A stretch of DNA of 64,000 bases from Rhizopus arrhizus (GCA_024220505.1 JAKZZE010000032.1:527001-591000); one strand, 5' to 3'. Counted from the first letter of the stretch, positions 30,776 to 42,828 are shown. Made by a program: numbers and translations. The notes: generated from the sequence alone by a model not told the origin.

Positions 30776-31191
30776 AAATATAAAAAATGTTAAAAAGATA
30801 AAAAAAGTTAAAAATATAAAAAAAGTCAAAAAAATAAGAAAAGCTAAAAAGAAAACAAAAAAAAAATATTATTCATATATATATATATATACCATCTTTT
30901 TGTGAAGAAATTGTCAGTCAGTTTAAATAAATCATATATTTTTACTCAATAATTAACAAACTTTAACAAGAAAGTCCCTGTTCACTTAAACTTTTTACTC
31001 TACTTTAACTTTTATCAAGAAATATCGTATTGATCTTACATATAAGATCTGGTGGTCACTACTTATCAAGCATCTGCTTAAATTCTATATAAAACAACAA
31101 CTTACAAGGCAATCACAACCTTACAATCAAGCTTTACAAGCAAACTTTACTCTATTAACTCACTTACAACAAGCCAACCTATAAAATAACA
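30707..31191 (+). repeat. 3' LTR of the 23.5-kb Ty3 element
   Basis: 485 bp, TGTAACG...AATAACA, nearly identical to the 5' LTR with a few changes near the 3' end. AAGATCTGGTGGTCAC at 31044-31059. Confidence 0.92.
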
Positions 31192-31832
31192 ACAGACAGT
31201 GTCTGAATTCAGATGGCTATTGTAACACGAACAATGATTTAGTCCCCGATACAAACATGTACAATTACAGTTTGGATGAAGAACATGAACTTTAATTTAC
31301 AGTTCAGGACAAGAGACAATAGGCACCCCATATTTTTATATAAATAAGATGAATATTTTGAACAAAATAACAGACATTCAATAAATCATAGTTTCTTGCG
31401 CTTAAAAAGCAATCTTTTCTTATTGGGTCACAATTACCTTTTCTTTTCTTTTTATTTTTACTTATTCTTTCTGATCTGATACCTGAATTATCACGAATCA
31501 AGAAAGATCCCTTTTATTTTTATCTTTTATTAAATAATCTTACTCCTAACCTTATTGATCTATAAAGATCTGGTGGTCACTACTTAAAACCAAATTACTA
31601 TATCAAAAGAACTGTTAAACGTTCAATCAAGTTAATCAAACTCAAGTCATTCAAGGCTTCAAACTTCAAATTAAACAAATCTACAACACTTTAACACAAT
31701 CCAAATCCCAAGTACTAACAAGTTACACTATGTAGATTCATACAAAAATTTTCCACACTAAAAACCAAAAACAACAGATAATCAGAAAACTCAAAAACAT
31801 ATAAATACCTCGACATTTTAACAGCAATCAAG

Positions 31833-31866
<34 letters not shown>

Positions 31867-32571
31867 CTTTGAACTTACTTTTATTTTACTTTACTTGTTG
31901 ATCATTTTAATAAATATCATACAAAGTAAATCTCTTTTGTTTTTCTTTTATTTTACTTAACATCAAGAACAAGAAGTCCCTTGAAGTATATACACTTCAT
32001 TGTAAATCCTTTTTATTTTATTTTATCTTTATTTTACCTTTTTATTTTTACTTTACTCAAAACAGTTCGATCTACTTATAAGATCTGGTGGTCACTTAAC
32101 CCAAGCAACTCTTATTCAAATCATTACTCTTTTTGAAATCAAATCCTACCTAAACCTTTGATCTTACATCAAGACTCTCTTAAATCAAACCTATTTAACA
32201 CTATATAAACCATATAAACTCCAATCTCACACTAAAAAGAAAACAAAAAAATATTATTCATATATATATACCATCTTTTTGTGAAGAAATTGTCAGTCAG
32301 TTTAAATAAATCACATATTTTTACTCAATAATTAACAAACTTTAATAAGAAAGTCCCTGTTCACTTAAACTTTTTACTCTATTTTAACTTTTATCAAGAA
32401 ACATCGAATTGATCTTACAAATAAGATCTGGTGGTCACTACTTAACAAGCATCTGCTTAAATTCTATATAAAACAACAACTTACAAGGCAATCTTAACCT
32501 TACAATCAAGCTTTACAAGCAAACTTAACTCAAATTAACTCACTCACTACAAGCCAACATATAATATAACA
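31192..32571 (+). repeat. Mosaic of diverged LTR fragments
   Basis: Three LTR-like blocks each carry AAGATCTGGTGGTCAC (31565, 32080, 32423) in otherwise different sequence. The last, 32233-32571, matches the 3' two thirds of the 23.5-kb LTR and ends AATATAACA. The segment at 31219-31258 (GTAACACGAACAATGATTTA...) recurs at 52660-52700. No gene is seen. 32572-32638 is unassigned. Confidence 0.7.
31833..31866 (+). repeat. (CTTA)n microsatellite
   Basis: About eight ACTT units in tandem within an LTR-like block. Confidence 0.9.
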
Positions 32572-32638
32572 GTACCACGCCAAAGAAAAAAAAACCATGG
32601 TAGCTATTGTTGTCATGTCTTTTGTTTTCTAATTTTGG

Positions 32639-32792
32639 TGTAACGAAAATGGCAATAAGGATACACAGAGATTAGCCAAGTCAAGTCAGAAAGATAAAAA
32701 AAATTAAAAATATAAAAAATGTTAAAAAGATAAAAAAAAGTCAAAAAAATAAGAAAAGCTAAAAAAAAGAAAAAAAAAATATTATTCATATA
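32639..32792 (+). repeat. Truncated LTR (5' ~154 bp), 23.5-kb Ty3 family
   Basis: It starts TGTAACGAAAATGG and stops at the AT-tract where mariner-like copy C begins. The rest of the LTR is not found on the other side of that element. Confidence 0.8.
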
Positions 32793-34761
32793 CAGTAGCG
32801 GACAAAACTGGTGCACAAAAATTAAAATCAACATTGTATCTCCGCCATATGTCTGCGACTTTTGTGGCATATACCATCTGAAAGATAGTCCAAAATATAC
32901 ATTATGTTATGTAAACCGGAACTGTACCGGACATCCCCCAGGCATAAGGTCATTTTTAGTGATTTTTTGCATATTTCAATTTTCGCCAAAAATGTGGTGC
33001 TTGTCTAGCCTTCTTTCAATTTTCCCCATATCTCTCCCGTTTGCTTTCAGATTTCACAGCATATTAGTGAATTTTAGTAGCTCTTAAAAAATATATAAAA
33101 CCGTAGTTATTTTGTATTTCCCATTGAATCCCCCCTTTTGTTTCTACCCTATTCACTATAACAAAGTACTAGCCTTATATGTTTAAGAAAATAAGCAACT
33201 GTAAAAACGAAACTCTGAGATCTCGAATACACTTAGTTCGAACGATAACAGATATTTCTAGAATAACAAGAATCTCTAAATGGACAATCAACAGGAGAAA
33301 GAGGGAAGAAAGAAACTTAATGTCTTGTGATCATTGAGATATTTGCAGATAATAAAATGAGAAAAAAGAAAGGAAATAGTACTTGAAAACTAGTGAATGA
33401 GTCTCTATGTAACCTCTTTATTAGATTTCAAGACGAGAGAGAGAACCCATTTAATCAAATTACGCCTTTATATAGGAAATGAAATTATTCAGGGACCGAA
33501 GTGAGTTCAAGGTCAATTTTAGTATTGAGCTTGAACAATATAAACATTGTATATGAGCTTTTAAGGAATATGTAATAAGTAATATTATGTATTCAGTACT
33601 TGTTATTTCTTATATAAGATCTGAGTAATCTCATACGAATAATAGTATTTAATGATGTAAATACGACAATCATGAAGGTCTCCCGCTTTTAGTCTGAAAA
33701 GTTACTAGCTCAATCACCAACCTAAAGCTTGGACAACGTCCGTTACACACAGTTTCTGATGCTCAGCACATTTTGAGGACCTTAAGATACAGTATTAGCA
33801 AATTGTCAGTCTGAAGGCACTGTAGGAAGCTAGATTTTGAGTCTGGAAGTAAGGAATCGAAGAATTTCATCAGCTGTACTAGCCGGAAAAAGCGATGAAT
33901 GTGGTATCACGACAAGCCATTGTATACAATAGAGGGCTGGAAGTCTGCTATCTTTAGCAATGAAACAAATATGAACATTATGGATGCAGATAGTATACAC
34001 TAATATTGAAAGCAAGTCGAGCAATCTGAGCGATTTTTTCACGGTGATCAAACAATGAAGCATGCTGGTTGCTCTGTTATGTTTTAAGGCTGTATTAGAT
34101 ATTGAGGACCGGAATATGTGTGTCAAGTATATGATGGTATAATGAACTCATAAATATACACATATATTTCGCTTACTTCATACCACAAAAGCCTAGCGTA
34201 TAGTGGTCTAAAACGTCGTAATCTCTCGTTTCAGTATGACAATGACACAAGGCACAAGTCGACGCATGTCACAAACTCAATATTTGATAACAGCGCTTCT
34301 GTGCTACAAGTTTAGCCGCCACTAATCCCGGCCTAAGTCCGCTGAAGCATGCCAGGTGGCAATTGATGGCAAAGGTATGATGATACGACACTAGATCAAA
34401 AAGGGTCGATGATCTTTGGAAAAGAGTAGTTAAAGAGCCGGGTTCTTTTATTGAAAATGATATACACGCATATTATTAGCATATGCAAAGAAGAACATCC
34501 GATGATATCAAGAGATGAGATGATTATATAAAGTCTAAGGTCTTAGCCACTTTTGCGGTTTTTAGAAAATATAAAATTTTATAAATTTAAAACACGCTCA
34601 TCGCTCAGTTTTAACACTGTCATGCTTAGAACATACATAAATTACAATGACTAGTATATCCTCCTTCTAGTACAGTTTCATGACTATTGCAATTACCATG
34701 AGCAGGTAATGGTAGTTAAAAGCTGAAAAAAAGTTTTGTGCACCAGTTTTGTCCGCTACTG
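32793..34761. mobile_element. Mariner-like element, copy C (with solo-LTR insertion)
   Basis: Same TIRs, with TA at 32791-32792 and 34762-34763. 1,969 bp equals 1,630 plus a 334-bp insertion and its 5-bp duplication. Same orientation as copy A. No transposase is encoded. Confidence 0.9.
33335..33668. repeat. 334-bp solo LTR inside mariner-like copy C
   Basis: It begins TGAGATATT and ends TACGACA (TG...CA), flanked by 5-bp ATCAT at 33330-33334 and 33669-33673. Copy A gives the empty site. No other copy is in the window. Confidence 0.78.
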
Positions 34762-34763
34762 TA

Positions 34764-34907
34764 TAACATATATTTTTTTCTAGGTTTTTTTTTATACAAA
34801 TATTATATCCTTATCCTGCAAATTCAAATTTGTATTATTTTATTCGAAGTTCAACTGTTAAAACACCCGAAGTATAATAATTTGGAATATAGGGTTTGGG
34901 TGCAGTG
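34764..34907. mobile_element. Right-end fragment of a family-2 CACTG element
   Basis: About 144 bp match 42685-42828, ending GGGTTTGGGTGCAGTG. It abuts mariner-like copy C. The rest of the element is missing. Confidence 0.8.
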
Positions 34908-34911
34908 GGCA

Positions 34912-35195
34912 CACTGCAAATAATCGTGCAAACTCTGCACACTGTTAATTTTTAGCAATATGCTTTTCTGTTTAACCATACCAAAAGCCGTGATTGAATG
35001 GGTATTTATGCCGACGTCAATATCGGCACCCTTTAAGGACCTAAATGTCTGTCAATATATTCTGCGTCTCTGCATGGTGCCGATATTAACGAAAAAGATG
35101 ATTCATAGCTCTAAGTAGATTTATACAGACCCGATTGTCGTTCTGCGAAAGCGTCTCTCTTATTAGCTGCTTTACATAGTCTATTCTACGTTATA
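34912..35195. other. Possible left end of a family-1 CACTG element
   Basis: It starts CACTGCAAATAATCG, 4 bp after the family-2 end, then diverges from elements 1 and 2. It holds an inverted repeat (35016-35030 and 35076-35090, 14 of 15 matching). It could be the left end partnered with the right end at 39701, but the flanks GCA and CCG do not match. No gene. Confidence 0.4.
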
Positions 35196-36644
35196 CAGTG
35201 GGTCAAAAAACTGATGCAAGGAATCCATTTTTCTCAGTTTTTGTAGCGTACATCCTGCCACAGTGGTACAAACTGCCTCTGTTCATACATAATAGATTTC
35301 CTACATGTCTTGAAAAATCCGAAAGAGTTTAAGCCCTATTGGATAAGTATTGAAGGAAGTATGAGACGCGCAATTTGAAAATTTGAAAAAACGAAAATTT
35401 GAACGAAATGAATTTATTTATTAATATTTAGTTGATCCTCCTTTTCTATTAATAACCTCTTGAATTCTTGCCGGCATGCTACCGATATACCTTTGGCAAA
35501 GTTCTTTGTCAAATTCATTCCATGCTTTTTCTACTCGTTCCCAAAGCTCATCCGTATTCTTTGCTCTACGTTCGTAACAGCTGAGCTTTAACTTCAGTTG
35601 ATGCCATACATGTTCTATTGGATTTAAGTCCGGACTCTGAGCTGGCCAATCGTTAATATAGCGCACTTGATGATTATCTAACCAGGCTATTGTGGATTTT
35701 GCCTTGTGCTTTGGATCATTATCATGCTGAAAGTAAATGTTGGACCAGTTGAAATTGTAGTACTCCATAGTATCACGAAGTATAGTCTCTAATATATGCT
35801 GATAAACATCCGCGTTCATGTTCCCATCGTAAATTTGACAAGCATATCCTGGTCCTTCAGATGTTATGCAGCCCCACATCATCAATTTGCCGGCTCCATG
35901 CTTGACTGTAAACTCTAGATGATGCGGTTGAAGAGGATCACTTGGTCTTTTCCAATAGTACTTGCAACCATCAGAGCCCCATACGTTGATCTTGGTTTCA
36001 TCAGAAAAGACCACTTTTCGCCATTCTTCCACTGTCCAATCCTGGTGCTTCTTGGCCCATTCTAATCGATGCTGCATATGAGCTTTTGTCAGAAACGGCT
36101 TCTTTTTTTTTATTAAAGAATGAAACTCCATTGATTTCAGTACGTTAATTGCTGACTGGTATGAGATATCATAGCCAAGTTGAACCAGCTCCCGGTGTAC
36201 CTCTTTGGCAGTCTTTAGAACCCCTTCAATGACTTTTCTTTTGATTAGCCGCTTCGTCACTTTGGAGACTAATGTAGGTCTACCATCTGTGTTTATTGTC
36301 CTATTTGAAAACAACCGCCTAGAGTATCTACTAACAGTTTATTGATGTACTCCAGTCTCCTTAGCAATATCGTACGTTGATGTGGATCCAGTTAATGCTT
36401 GCTTGAGATCGTTTACTTTTTCTTCTGGCAGTCGTTTAGGCATGCGATTGGTAATAAGGTAAAAAAGAGAAATAAGTTAAATAAGACAATTTAAAATTTA
36501 GAATAAAGGAACTTTAAGCGCTTTTATATACTGGCAACATTCTAATCATGTCCAGAATGTGAAAAATTATGATAACAACCGGTTGGGTCGTATTAAAATT
36601 CGTCATTCCAAACATATGTAAACAAGTAAAAAATGCCGGATGTT
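35196..36644 (-). mobile_element. Tc1-type transposon E, right end missing
   Basis: The left TIR CAGTGGGTCAAAAAACTGAT follows a TA. The body matches element G (56940-58578), but about 240 bp at the right are absent where element F starts. Confidence 0.85.
35421..36443 (-). pseudogene. Tc1-type transposase of element E, premature stop at codon 35
   Basis: ATG at 36443 (MPKRLPEEKVNDLKQALT), with an N-terminal helix-turn-helix segment. An in-frame TAA at 36339-36341 replaces what reads as a Lys/Ser pair in copy G. The rest, 36338-35421, is open. DDE catalytic domain: VVFSDETKINVWG, YFQHDNDPKHKAK, SPDLNPIEHVW (DD34E). The last residues are STKY. It would cut and paste the element into TA sites; the stop makes it a pseudogene. 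Confidence 0.88.
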
Positions 36645-36646
36645 TA

Positions 36647-38249
36647 CAGTAAGGGACAAAATCAGTCCGGTTTTTGGTTTTTTCGCAATGCCTCGCCGGG
36701 AGTTAAACTTAGGGCTTCGCTTTGCTGACGAAACATTTGCACGCAAACTAGACAAAATTATTGGTGTAACCTAATTGCTTCTACCACCATTTTCTCTGTA
36801 GTTATGGCGGAAAAAGTGATTTTCCGTGATTGTTGCTAACGCCCGATTTTGCATTAGACACCATATCTCCAGAAACAGTCACTGGACTGACTTGAGATTT
36901 AGTTTCGTACGTCTTATGACGTCAGTGAACGCTAACGTGTTCTCATATTTTAGCTTCTTTTATTTTTTTACATTTTTTCTTTTTCCTCATTTACCTCATC
37001 TCAGATTAGCCAAACACGCCATGACAGCAAAGAATGCCGACAAACATGCCCAAATTGAAAACATGTTGAACCACTCTATTCCATGGGATGTAATTAAAAA
37101 AAAAGTAGGCTGTGGAAAGTCCATGATTCGAAGAATTTCAAGGAAAACCAAATTGCAGTCAAAAAATAGCGCGGGTAGACATCGTTTACTCACACCTAGG
37201 GAGGAAACCAAAGCAGCTAGAGACATAAGACTTGGCTTATCTAAAAGCGCAGCCGATGCTTCCTTTGGCGTTAAAAAACCAGATCAAATGGTCAATCCAA
37301 AAACAATTGCTCGTACTTTGAAACGCAAAGGTCTAAAATCGACTAAGAAAAAGACGGTACTTCCACTTAATAATGACAAGCAAAAGGCACGATATGATTG
37401 GGCAAAGGCTCATAAAGACTGGTCCGAGACTGATTGGGAACGCGTTGTCTTTTCTGATGAGACAAAGATCCAAAAAAGAGGGTCTAATGGCCTAGAATAC
37501 GCTTGGAAAGAGGATAATGCACCTTATCGAGACCATCACTACAAAAAGAAACATGCTTATGGAGGAGGCGGGATCATGCTTTGGAGTTGCATAACTATAC
37601 ATGGAGGGGGCTACATGTCCTGGCTACAAAGTAATGTAAATGGTGAGCTATACACGTCAGTACTTGAGGAGGAATACAAGGAGACATTGAAGTATTATGG
37701 CCTGCAAAGTAAGGACATGATCTTTCAACAAGATAATGCAAGCATCCATTGTGCTTCAGCTCCTTCAAAATGGTTCCAAAAGAACAAGATTAAGCTCCTG
37801 AGTTGGCCAGCATACTCCCCTGACCTTAACCCAATTGAAAATGCATGGGCCATGCTTAAAAAGAAGGAACAGATGACAAGACCACCTTCTTCTGTGGTTG
37901 AGACTGACCAAGCATTTTTTGACCGGGTTTCGAAGCTTTGGTATGACCTAGCAACTCCAGAGTACTGTAGAAACCTTATTCACTCTATGCTCCGTCGAGT
38001 TTGGGACGTAATCCAGCGTAAGGGCCGCGATACCAAGTACTAATCGAAATTCAAAAAAATAAAAATACATTATTTTCAATATATCTTCTTATAACATGGC
38101 AGAAAATAAAAAATACCATTTCCGACAAATATTGTCAACTTTGTTGAAGGAAGAGACAAATTTTTCGTCAGCAAAGCAGAGCTCTAAGCTTAATTCCCGG
38201 CGAGGCATTGCGAAAAAACCAAAAAACGGACTGATTTTGTCCCTTACTG
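36647..38249 (+). mobile_element. Apparently intact Tc1-type transposon F (1,603 bp)
   Basis: TIRs of about 54 bp with one mismatch start CAGTAAGGGACAAAATCAGT. TA is duplicated at 36645-36646 and 38250-38251. It carries one open transposase gene. It is inserted at the right edge of Tc1 element E. Confidence 0.93.
37021..38043 (+). CDS. Tc1-type DD34E transposase (element F)
   Basis: 340 codons from ATG 37021; the frame is open further upstream but without a convincing start. The N-terminal half has two helix-turn-helix-like parts (HSIPWDVIKKKVGCGKSMIRRI and TIARTLKRKGLKS). The catalytic domain shows VVFSDETKIQKRG, IFQQDNASIHCAS and SPDLNPIENAW with 34 residues between the second Asp and the Glu. 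It ends RKGRDTKY. The family length is about 340 residues and no break is seen, so it may be active. It cuts and pastes at TA. Confidence 0.93.
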   Translation: MTAKNADKHAQIENMLNHSIPWDVIKKKVGCGKSMIRRISRKTKLQSKNSAGRHRLLTPREETKAARDIRLGLSKSAADASFGVKKPDQMVNPKTIARTLKRKGLKSTKKKTVLPLNNDKQKARYDWAKAHKDWSETDWERVVFSDETKIQKRGSNGLEYAWKEDNAPYRDHHYKKKHAYGGGGIMLWSCITIHGGGYMSWLQSNVNGELYTSVLEEEYKETLKYYGLQSKDMIFQQDNASIHCASAPSKWFQKNKIKLLSWPAYSPDLNPIENAWAMLKKKEQMTRPPSSVVETDQAFFDRVSKLWYDLATPEYCRNLIHSMLRRVWDVIQRKGRDTKY

Positions 38250-38251
38250 TA

Positions 38252-39701
38252 ACAGAGAAGAAAAAAAAAGTAAAGTGCTTTTTTGTAGCCTTATTTTACC
38301 AATGTTACACTTATTCACTGTCTATCCATATTAGAAAACAAAAACAGTTGCTTTTCATGTAGTTTGTATTTAATGATATCCCAAAAGATAACTAATACAT
38401 TGCTTGAGTAAGTTTTATTACTTGCGTGCAATATCTTTAATGTGAAGGATATTATTTTTTTTTTTTTTTTTACTTGAAATAAAAAAAAAGGTTGGTATCA
38501 ACAAATTATAGCAGTAAAACAACATCTTTTTTTTTCTCCCTTGTTTTGTTTCATGGAATACACTAGATGGCAAAGGCACAAAACAAAAAAAAGGAAAGCT
38601 CAAGCACTGGTCAAATGTAAGCTTATAAAAATAATAATAACAACCAAGACTAATGTCAGTTTTTTTTTTTTTTTTTACATTAGGAATTCCTAATGGGACA
38701 CATTCGGATGACGAACATGAACCTCATGAGCAAAGTTTTTCGCTTTAACACGATAAAACTATAAGAATATCAAACTTATATTACTGCTTGTTACTGAAAA
38801 GTTTTTTTTGATAAAGAAAGTTGGCAATGTTAACATCTCTAATGGCTAATGGCCAATGGCAAATTACACCCATGTGTAAACATAAAGTAAGTAATGAACT
38901 AATATAAGCTTAAAAACATATATTCTTTTATATTATTTGTCATAAAAAATAATTAAGCACTTTATTTACTTGAAAAACAAAAAACTGTGCATGTATCTAT
39001 TAATTATAATTGCCTTGTAACAAGATGTTAACAAAGCTTCTTTTTTTTTTATTCTTTTTAGAATATACACGTATTCTTTTGTTATAATGTAAAAGCATTT
39101 GTATTTTTATAAAACATGTTTACTGTTAGGTTATTGTTTTCATTTGAATAAGTAACATTTTATTGCTATGCTCTTTTTTTTTTTTTTTTTTTTCACTAGG
39201 TCTTTTTTTTAACTTTGTCTTTTTTTACTTTTAATTTTCCAGCTTCTTTTTTTTCCCAAACGCAACTATTTTGTTACATTCTGTTACACGTTTCTAATGA
39301 GCTAAGCTAAAAAGCACAGACTGCCTTCCTAATATGTATTCTTCTGATCAAAATAATCACAATGTGTTTTTGTTTTCCGCATTTTGCCCTCAAAAATAAA
39401 AAAAAGAAGATATCGGTCTTTCAACGATAGAGGAGAACAAGCTTTCCAAAAAAGATCATCTGTAAAAAAAAAGACATTTTTTTAAAACATGAATAACTTT
39501 ATGAATGTTTACCTTACAATGAAAAAAATAACATTACTTAATTTCTTTATTTTTTTCGCACCTAAATCTTTTTTCATATTTCGAAAATGACCAATACAGC
39601 AAGATATAATGTTTTTTTAAAAAAAAAATCTAAAATCTGTGGACCTATGACTGTCACCGATATCAGAATTCTACGTCAAAGGTGCAACATTATTTGCGGT
39701 G
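38252..39701. mobile_element. Internally deleted remnant of a family-1 CACTG element
   Basis: 38252-38450 resembles element 1 near 8850-9020. 38540-39600 matches element 1 16800-17900 and element 2 51250-52300. It ends ATTATTTGCGGTG, a one-base variant of the family-1 right end. The accessory and transposase genes are gone. It is followed by CCG and element 5. Confidence 0.75.
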
Positions 39702-39704
39702 CCG

Positions 39705-42700
39705 CACTGCACATAATTGCTATATATATAGCATTATATTTGACAGAATATAATGAGATATTTCGGGTTTACGTCAATATATTTACAGATTCCATAAAAT
39801 ATGTACTTCGTATATTTTGCTCGAAATGTTAAGATATGTATATAAAATACCGTGTTACTTTTGGTGACGCGCCGCTTCATTGTTCTTTCTACAATGATAC
39901 ACAAACATAACGCTTTTCCATTGGACCTTACATGCTTGCGTTTCTCTTTGATACTATTTCTTTATTGGCTTGTTGCCTTTTAGCAAAGCTTCCTTATAGG
40001 TCTATTTCTCTTTAATATTACTTCTTCATTGGCTTATTGCCTTTTTACAATACTTTCTTATTGGTTTATTATGATTATATATAGCTCTGGATGATTTGTA
40101 TTAGGAAAACAATAGGCTTAAAATACGGTATTATTGGTCAAAAATGTGGTTTTATTCATTTATTTTTGGGCTCTTTTGCCATATTGATTATATATTATTG
40201 GTTCATTTGATTATTAAATATGATTTAAAAAAAAAGAGGGGGGGGGAGGAGCAGGGAATTTATGGGAATAATGAAACATCACCTTTAAACGGTAGATACA
40301 AAAATTTTTTTTTTTTCAAAATTGCACTTACCTTGACCACAGAAGCATCAAACAATAGAATGTAGCAGACAAATCAGGCAAAATAAACAAATACAATGAA
40401 GCAGCCTCAAAAGAGATCAAAAGCAATATAAAGATAAAGACAGTAGACTAAACAGGAGGAAAATAGAGTCAAGGCTAGATAAAATGAAAGATTAATTACA
40501 GTGAAACATGATGTACCCGATTTTCTTACATTAAACCACTTTAAAAACCAGAAGATGATGCCAAACTATTCAAACAGCTTCAGAATCAAGCCTAAAAAAC
40601 TAAATTTGATTGTTAATAAAGATAATGAAGGTTTAAAAGCATACTTACCACATAAACAGATACAGAAAGACTCAAGAACTTATGATAGCCATGAGCATAT
40701 CTATAAATCTTTAATAAAGAACATTAGAAAAAAAATTTAAAAAAAGAGAGACTTACCTGGGATAACAAATCAAAAAAAGAAAGAAAGAAGGAAAAGAAAA
40801 GATTCATCTGAGACATCAATCCTTTTATAGATTTTTTGACTTGAATAGAACTGAGTTTACAATTCAACGCAATAGTATTTAAAATGTATCTAGCTTCAAT
40901 GTTAAGTTTCTTTACTTTTCCTTCAAAGTACCTTATATCAATATGTCTGACCGTATTATCGAATTCAACCCTGCACCTGTCAATGCTCGTAATCCTAGCT
41001 CTACCGATATGAACAATACATCAAAGGTGATCATTGCAGAGGTCTCATATTTATTTATAGAGATATAGTTTTACTGTAATTCAGTAGTATTAAATTTATC
41101 TATGAGTATTTACTTTTTGTATAAATACAACAAAAACTTTTATACAATTGATATGTCGCTTTATGAACTCCTTATATACAGCTCCAAAATCAAACAATAA
41201 GAACCTTTAATACTCAGTTTGAAGTTCCAGAGGAAGAACAAGTTTCAATTGATGTTGTTACATTACCGATATTATACAAGTGCCGCTAAACAAGAATAAA
41301 TTTTTCATCGAGTAAAATCAATTCACCTTTTGTGATAAGATATTTGAATCTTTTCCCATCATATTCAGTATTATATTGATTAGTTTACATAAGTGCACTA
41401 CTTTACAAAAAAGAAATGATGGAGTTTAGTTAAGTGTACTGCGGTAATCCAAAAAAAAAGAAAAAAAAAAGGCAAAGTGATGATATTCTTTATCAAAGAT
41501 AGGACAAAAAGCTCATAAATAAAGGCATACATACTGAATAATAAATTGTAATTAGCACACAAAGGTAAATGGATTAAAACATTTGTAGTTGACGTCTCAG
41601 CTAGATTTTTTTTTTTCAAAGTACTTAATCAAAAAAAATTTCCAATTTCAGTGCAATTTCTAAAACCGCTTTCTATAACCTAAAGTAAGTCTCTGTATGC
41701 TCTATGAATAAAACGAAGATCCTGTAAGTAGGTTTGTTCAACTTAAGACAGTTTGTAAAAGTAAGTATTCTTTTGCAATGTCACTTTTAACATTCTCTTT
41801 TTTTAACATGCAAGTAATTCCAACATTGCTTTTTTCACATGCAAGTAATTCCGACATTGCAATTCTCTAATTTCAACATTACTTTTTCTTTTTTTCTAAA
41901 TCTATCAAAATGTTCTATTTTATTTCATCAACAATAACTCTTTCTTATAGTCTCTGTTATAAGGAATCTCAAGACATGTAAATTCACTTGATGTTAATAT
42001 TGTTGTTTCTTTTTGCAATTAAAAATAAAAATGATTACCAAACCCATACCCTTCTATTTTCTGCTTAGCTTTAGTCCTTTAAACATTGCACTATCATCTT
42101 TGATAGATGCTATTTTCCTTACGGTCAAAAAAAGAAATACCATTTTCTTTTTTCTTTTTTCTTTTTTTTTTTTTTTTCCTTTTTCCTTGTTCATTTTTGT
42201 TTCTAGCTTTTATCTTTTATTTAACGTTTATATTTATTACTTCCCTATAGACCATTCTTTTATTTCAATTATAAATAATTAATTTTACTCTTCGTTGGAT
42301 AAAAGCATTGAACTCATGTTCCCTTTCACAATTTAAGTAATGTTGCTCTCTATCTTTTCATTATAAACCTACAAAATTATTTTTTTTGGGTAGATGTACT
42401 ATGTACTTTCTTTTTTTTGCAGTATAGCAAATCGAGTATGCTTGGCAAGAGGAGGTCGCAGCTCAAGCAGTTAAATTTCCGAGCTTACAGTCCAATGGAT
42501 TTACTTCATTGACCTTTGTTGAAATTAAAAAATCATACACTGAATTTGAAAACTTTTCATTTTCCCAATTTATAAGTTTGCATGGATTCATGTAGTACAA
42601 AAGAGACAAAAATTTTTTTACAAGAAATACAATTTCTTTTTATTCAATATACAGATTATAAACATATACATATCGTTATAGATATAACATGTATTTTTTT

Positions 42701-42828
42701 CTAGGTTTTTTTTGATACAAATATTATATCTCTATCATGCAAATTCAAATTTGTATTATTTTATTCGAAGTTCAACTGTTAAAACACCCGAAGTATAATA
42801 ATTTAGAATATAGGGATTGGGTGCAGTG
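39705..42828. mobile_element. Family-2 CACTG element 5 (3.1 kb, decayed)
   Basis: Left end CACTGCACATAATTGC, right end GGGATTGGGTGCAGTG, 3-bp duplication CCG at 39702-39704 and 42829-42831. It is a reverse-oriented relative of element 3 (59089-62945). The left arm shares CGCGCCGCTTCATT and ACATGCTTGCGTTTCTC-like blocks with the reverse complement of 62700-62790. The accessory gene survives only as its first codons. Otherwise A/T-tract sequence with no gene. Confidence 0.85.
40943..41068 (+). pseudogene. Relic of the family-2 accessory gene, first exon only
   Basis: ATG then SDRIIEFNPAPVNARNPSS, matching the start of the element 3 gene (SDRGIQFNPAPANARGSNS). A possible splice donor follows TCAAAG at about 41031. 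No further exon match was found. Confidence 0.75.

Larger units (their letters stand above)
23459..31191 (+). mobile_element. Ty3/gypsy-like LTR retrotransposon (7.7 kb), Gag / PR-RT-RH / IN / ORF3
   Basis: Two nearly identical LTRs (486 and 485 bp) flank four coding blocks. A 4-bp duplication ACAG lies at 23455-23458 and 31192-31195. Order PR-RT-RH-IN marks it as Ty3/gypsy. Unusual points: a canonical -1 slippery site between gag and pol, an integrase ORF separated from RNase H by 308 bp, and a third ORF after integrase. The integrase C terminus and ORF3 carry frameshifts, so this copy is probably not autonomous. Confidence 0.92.

Noticed and set aside
31192..32571. CRISPR-like or regulatory array from the repeated GATCTGGTGGTCAC
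   Set aside because: Spacing is irregular (hundreds of bp), the flanks are LTR-like, and the organism is a eukaryote. Interpreted as LTR fragments.
34912..39701. One complete family-1 element interrupted by Tc1 elements E and F
   Set aside because: The left sequence matches only in its first ~13 bases and the 3-bp flanks (GCA and CCG) disagree, so I kept the pieces separate.
40501..40740. 79-codon Lys/Asn-rich frame in element 5
   Set aside because: It begins with GTG, has the composition of the A-rich surroundings, and shows no match to other gene copies in the window.
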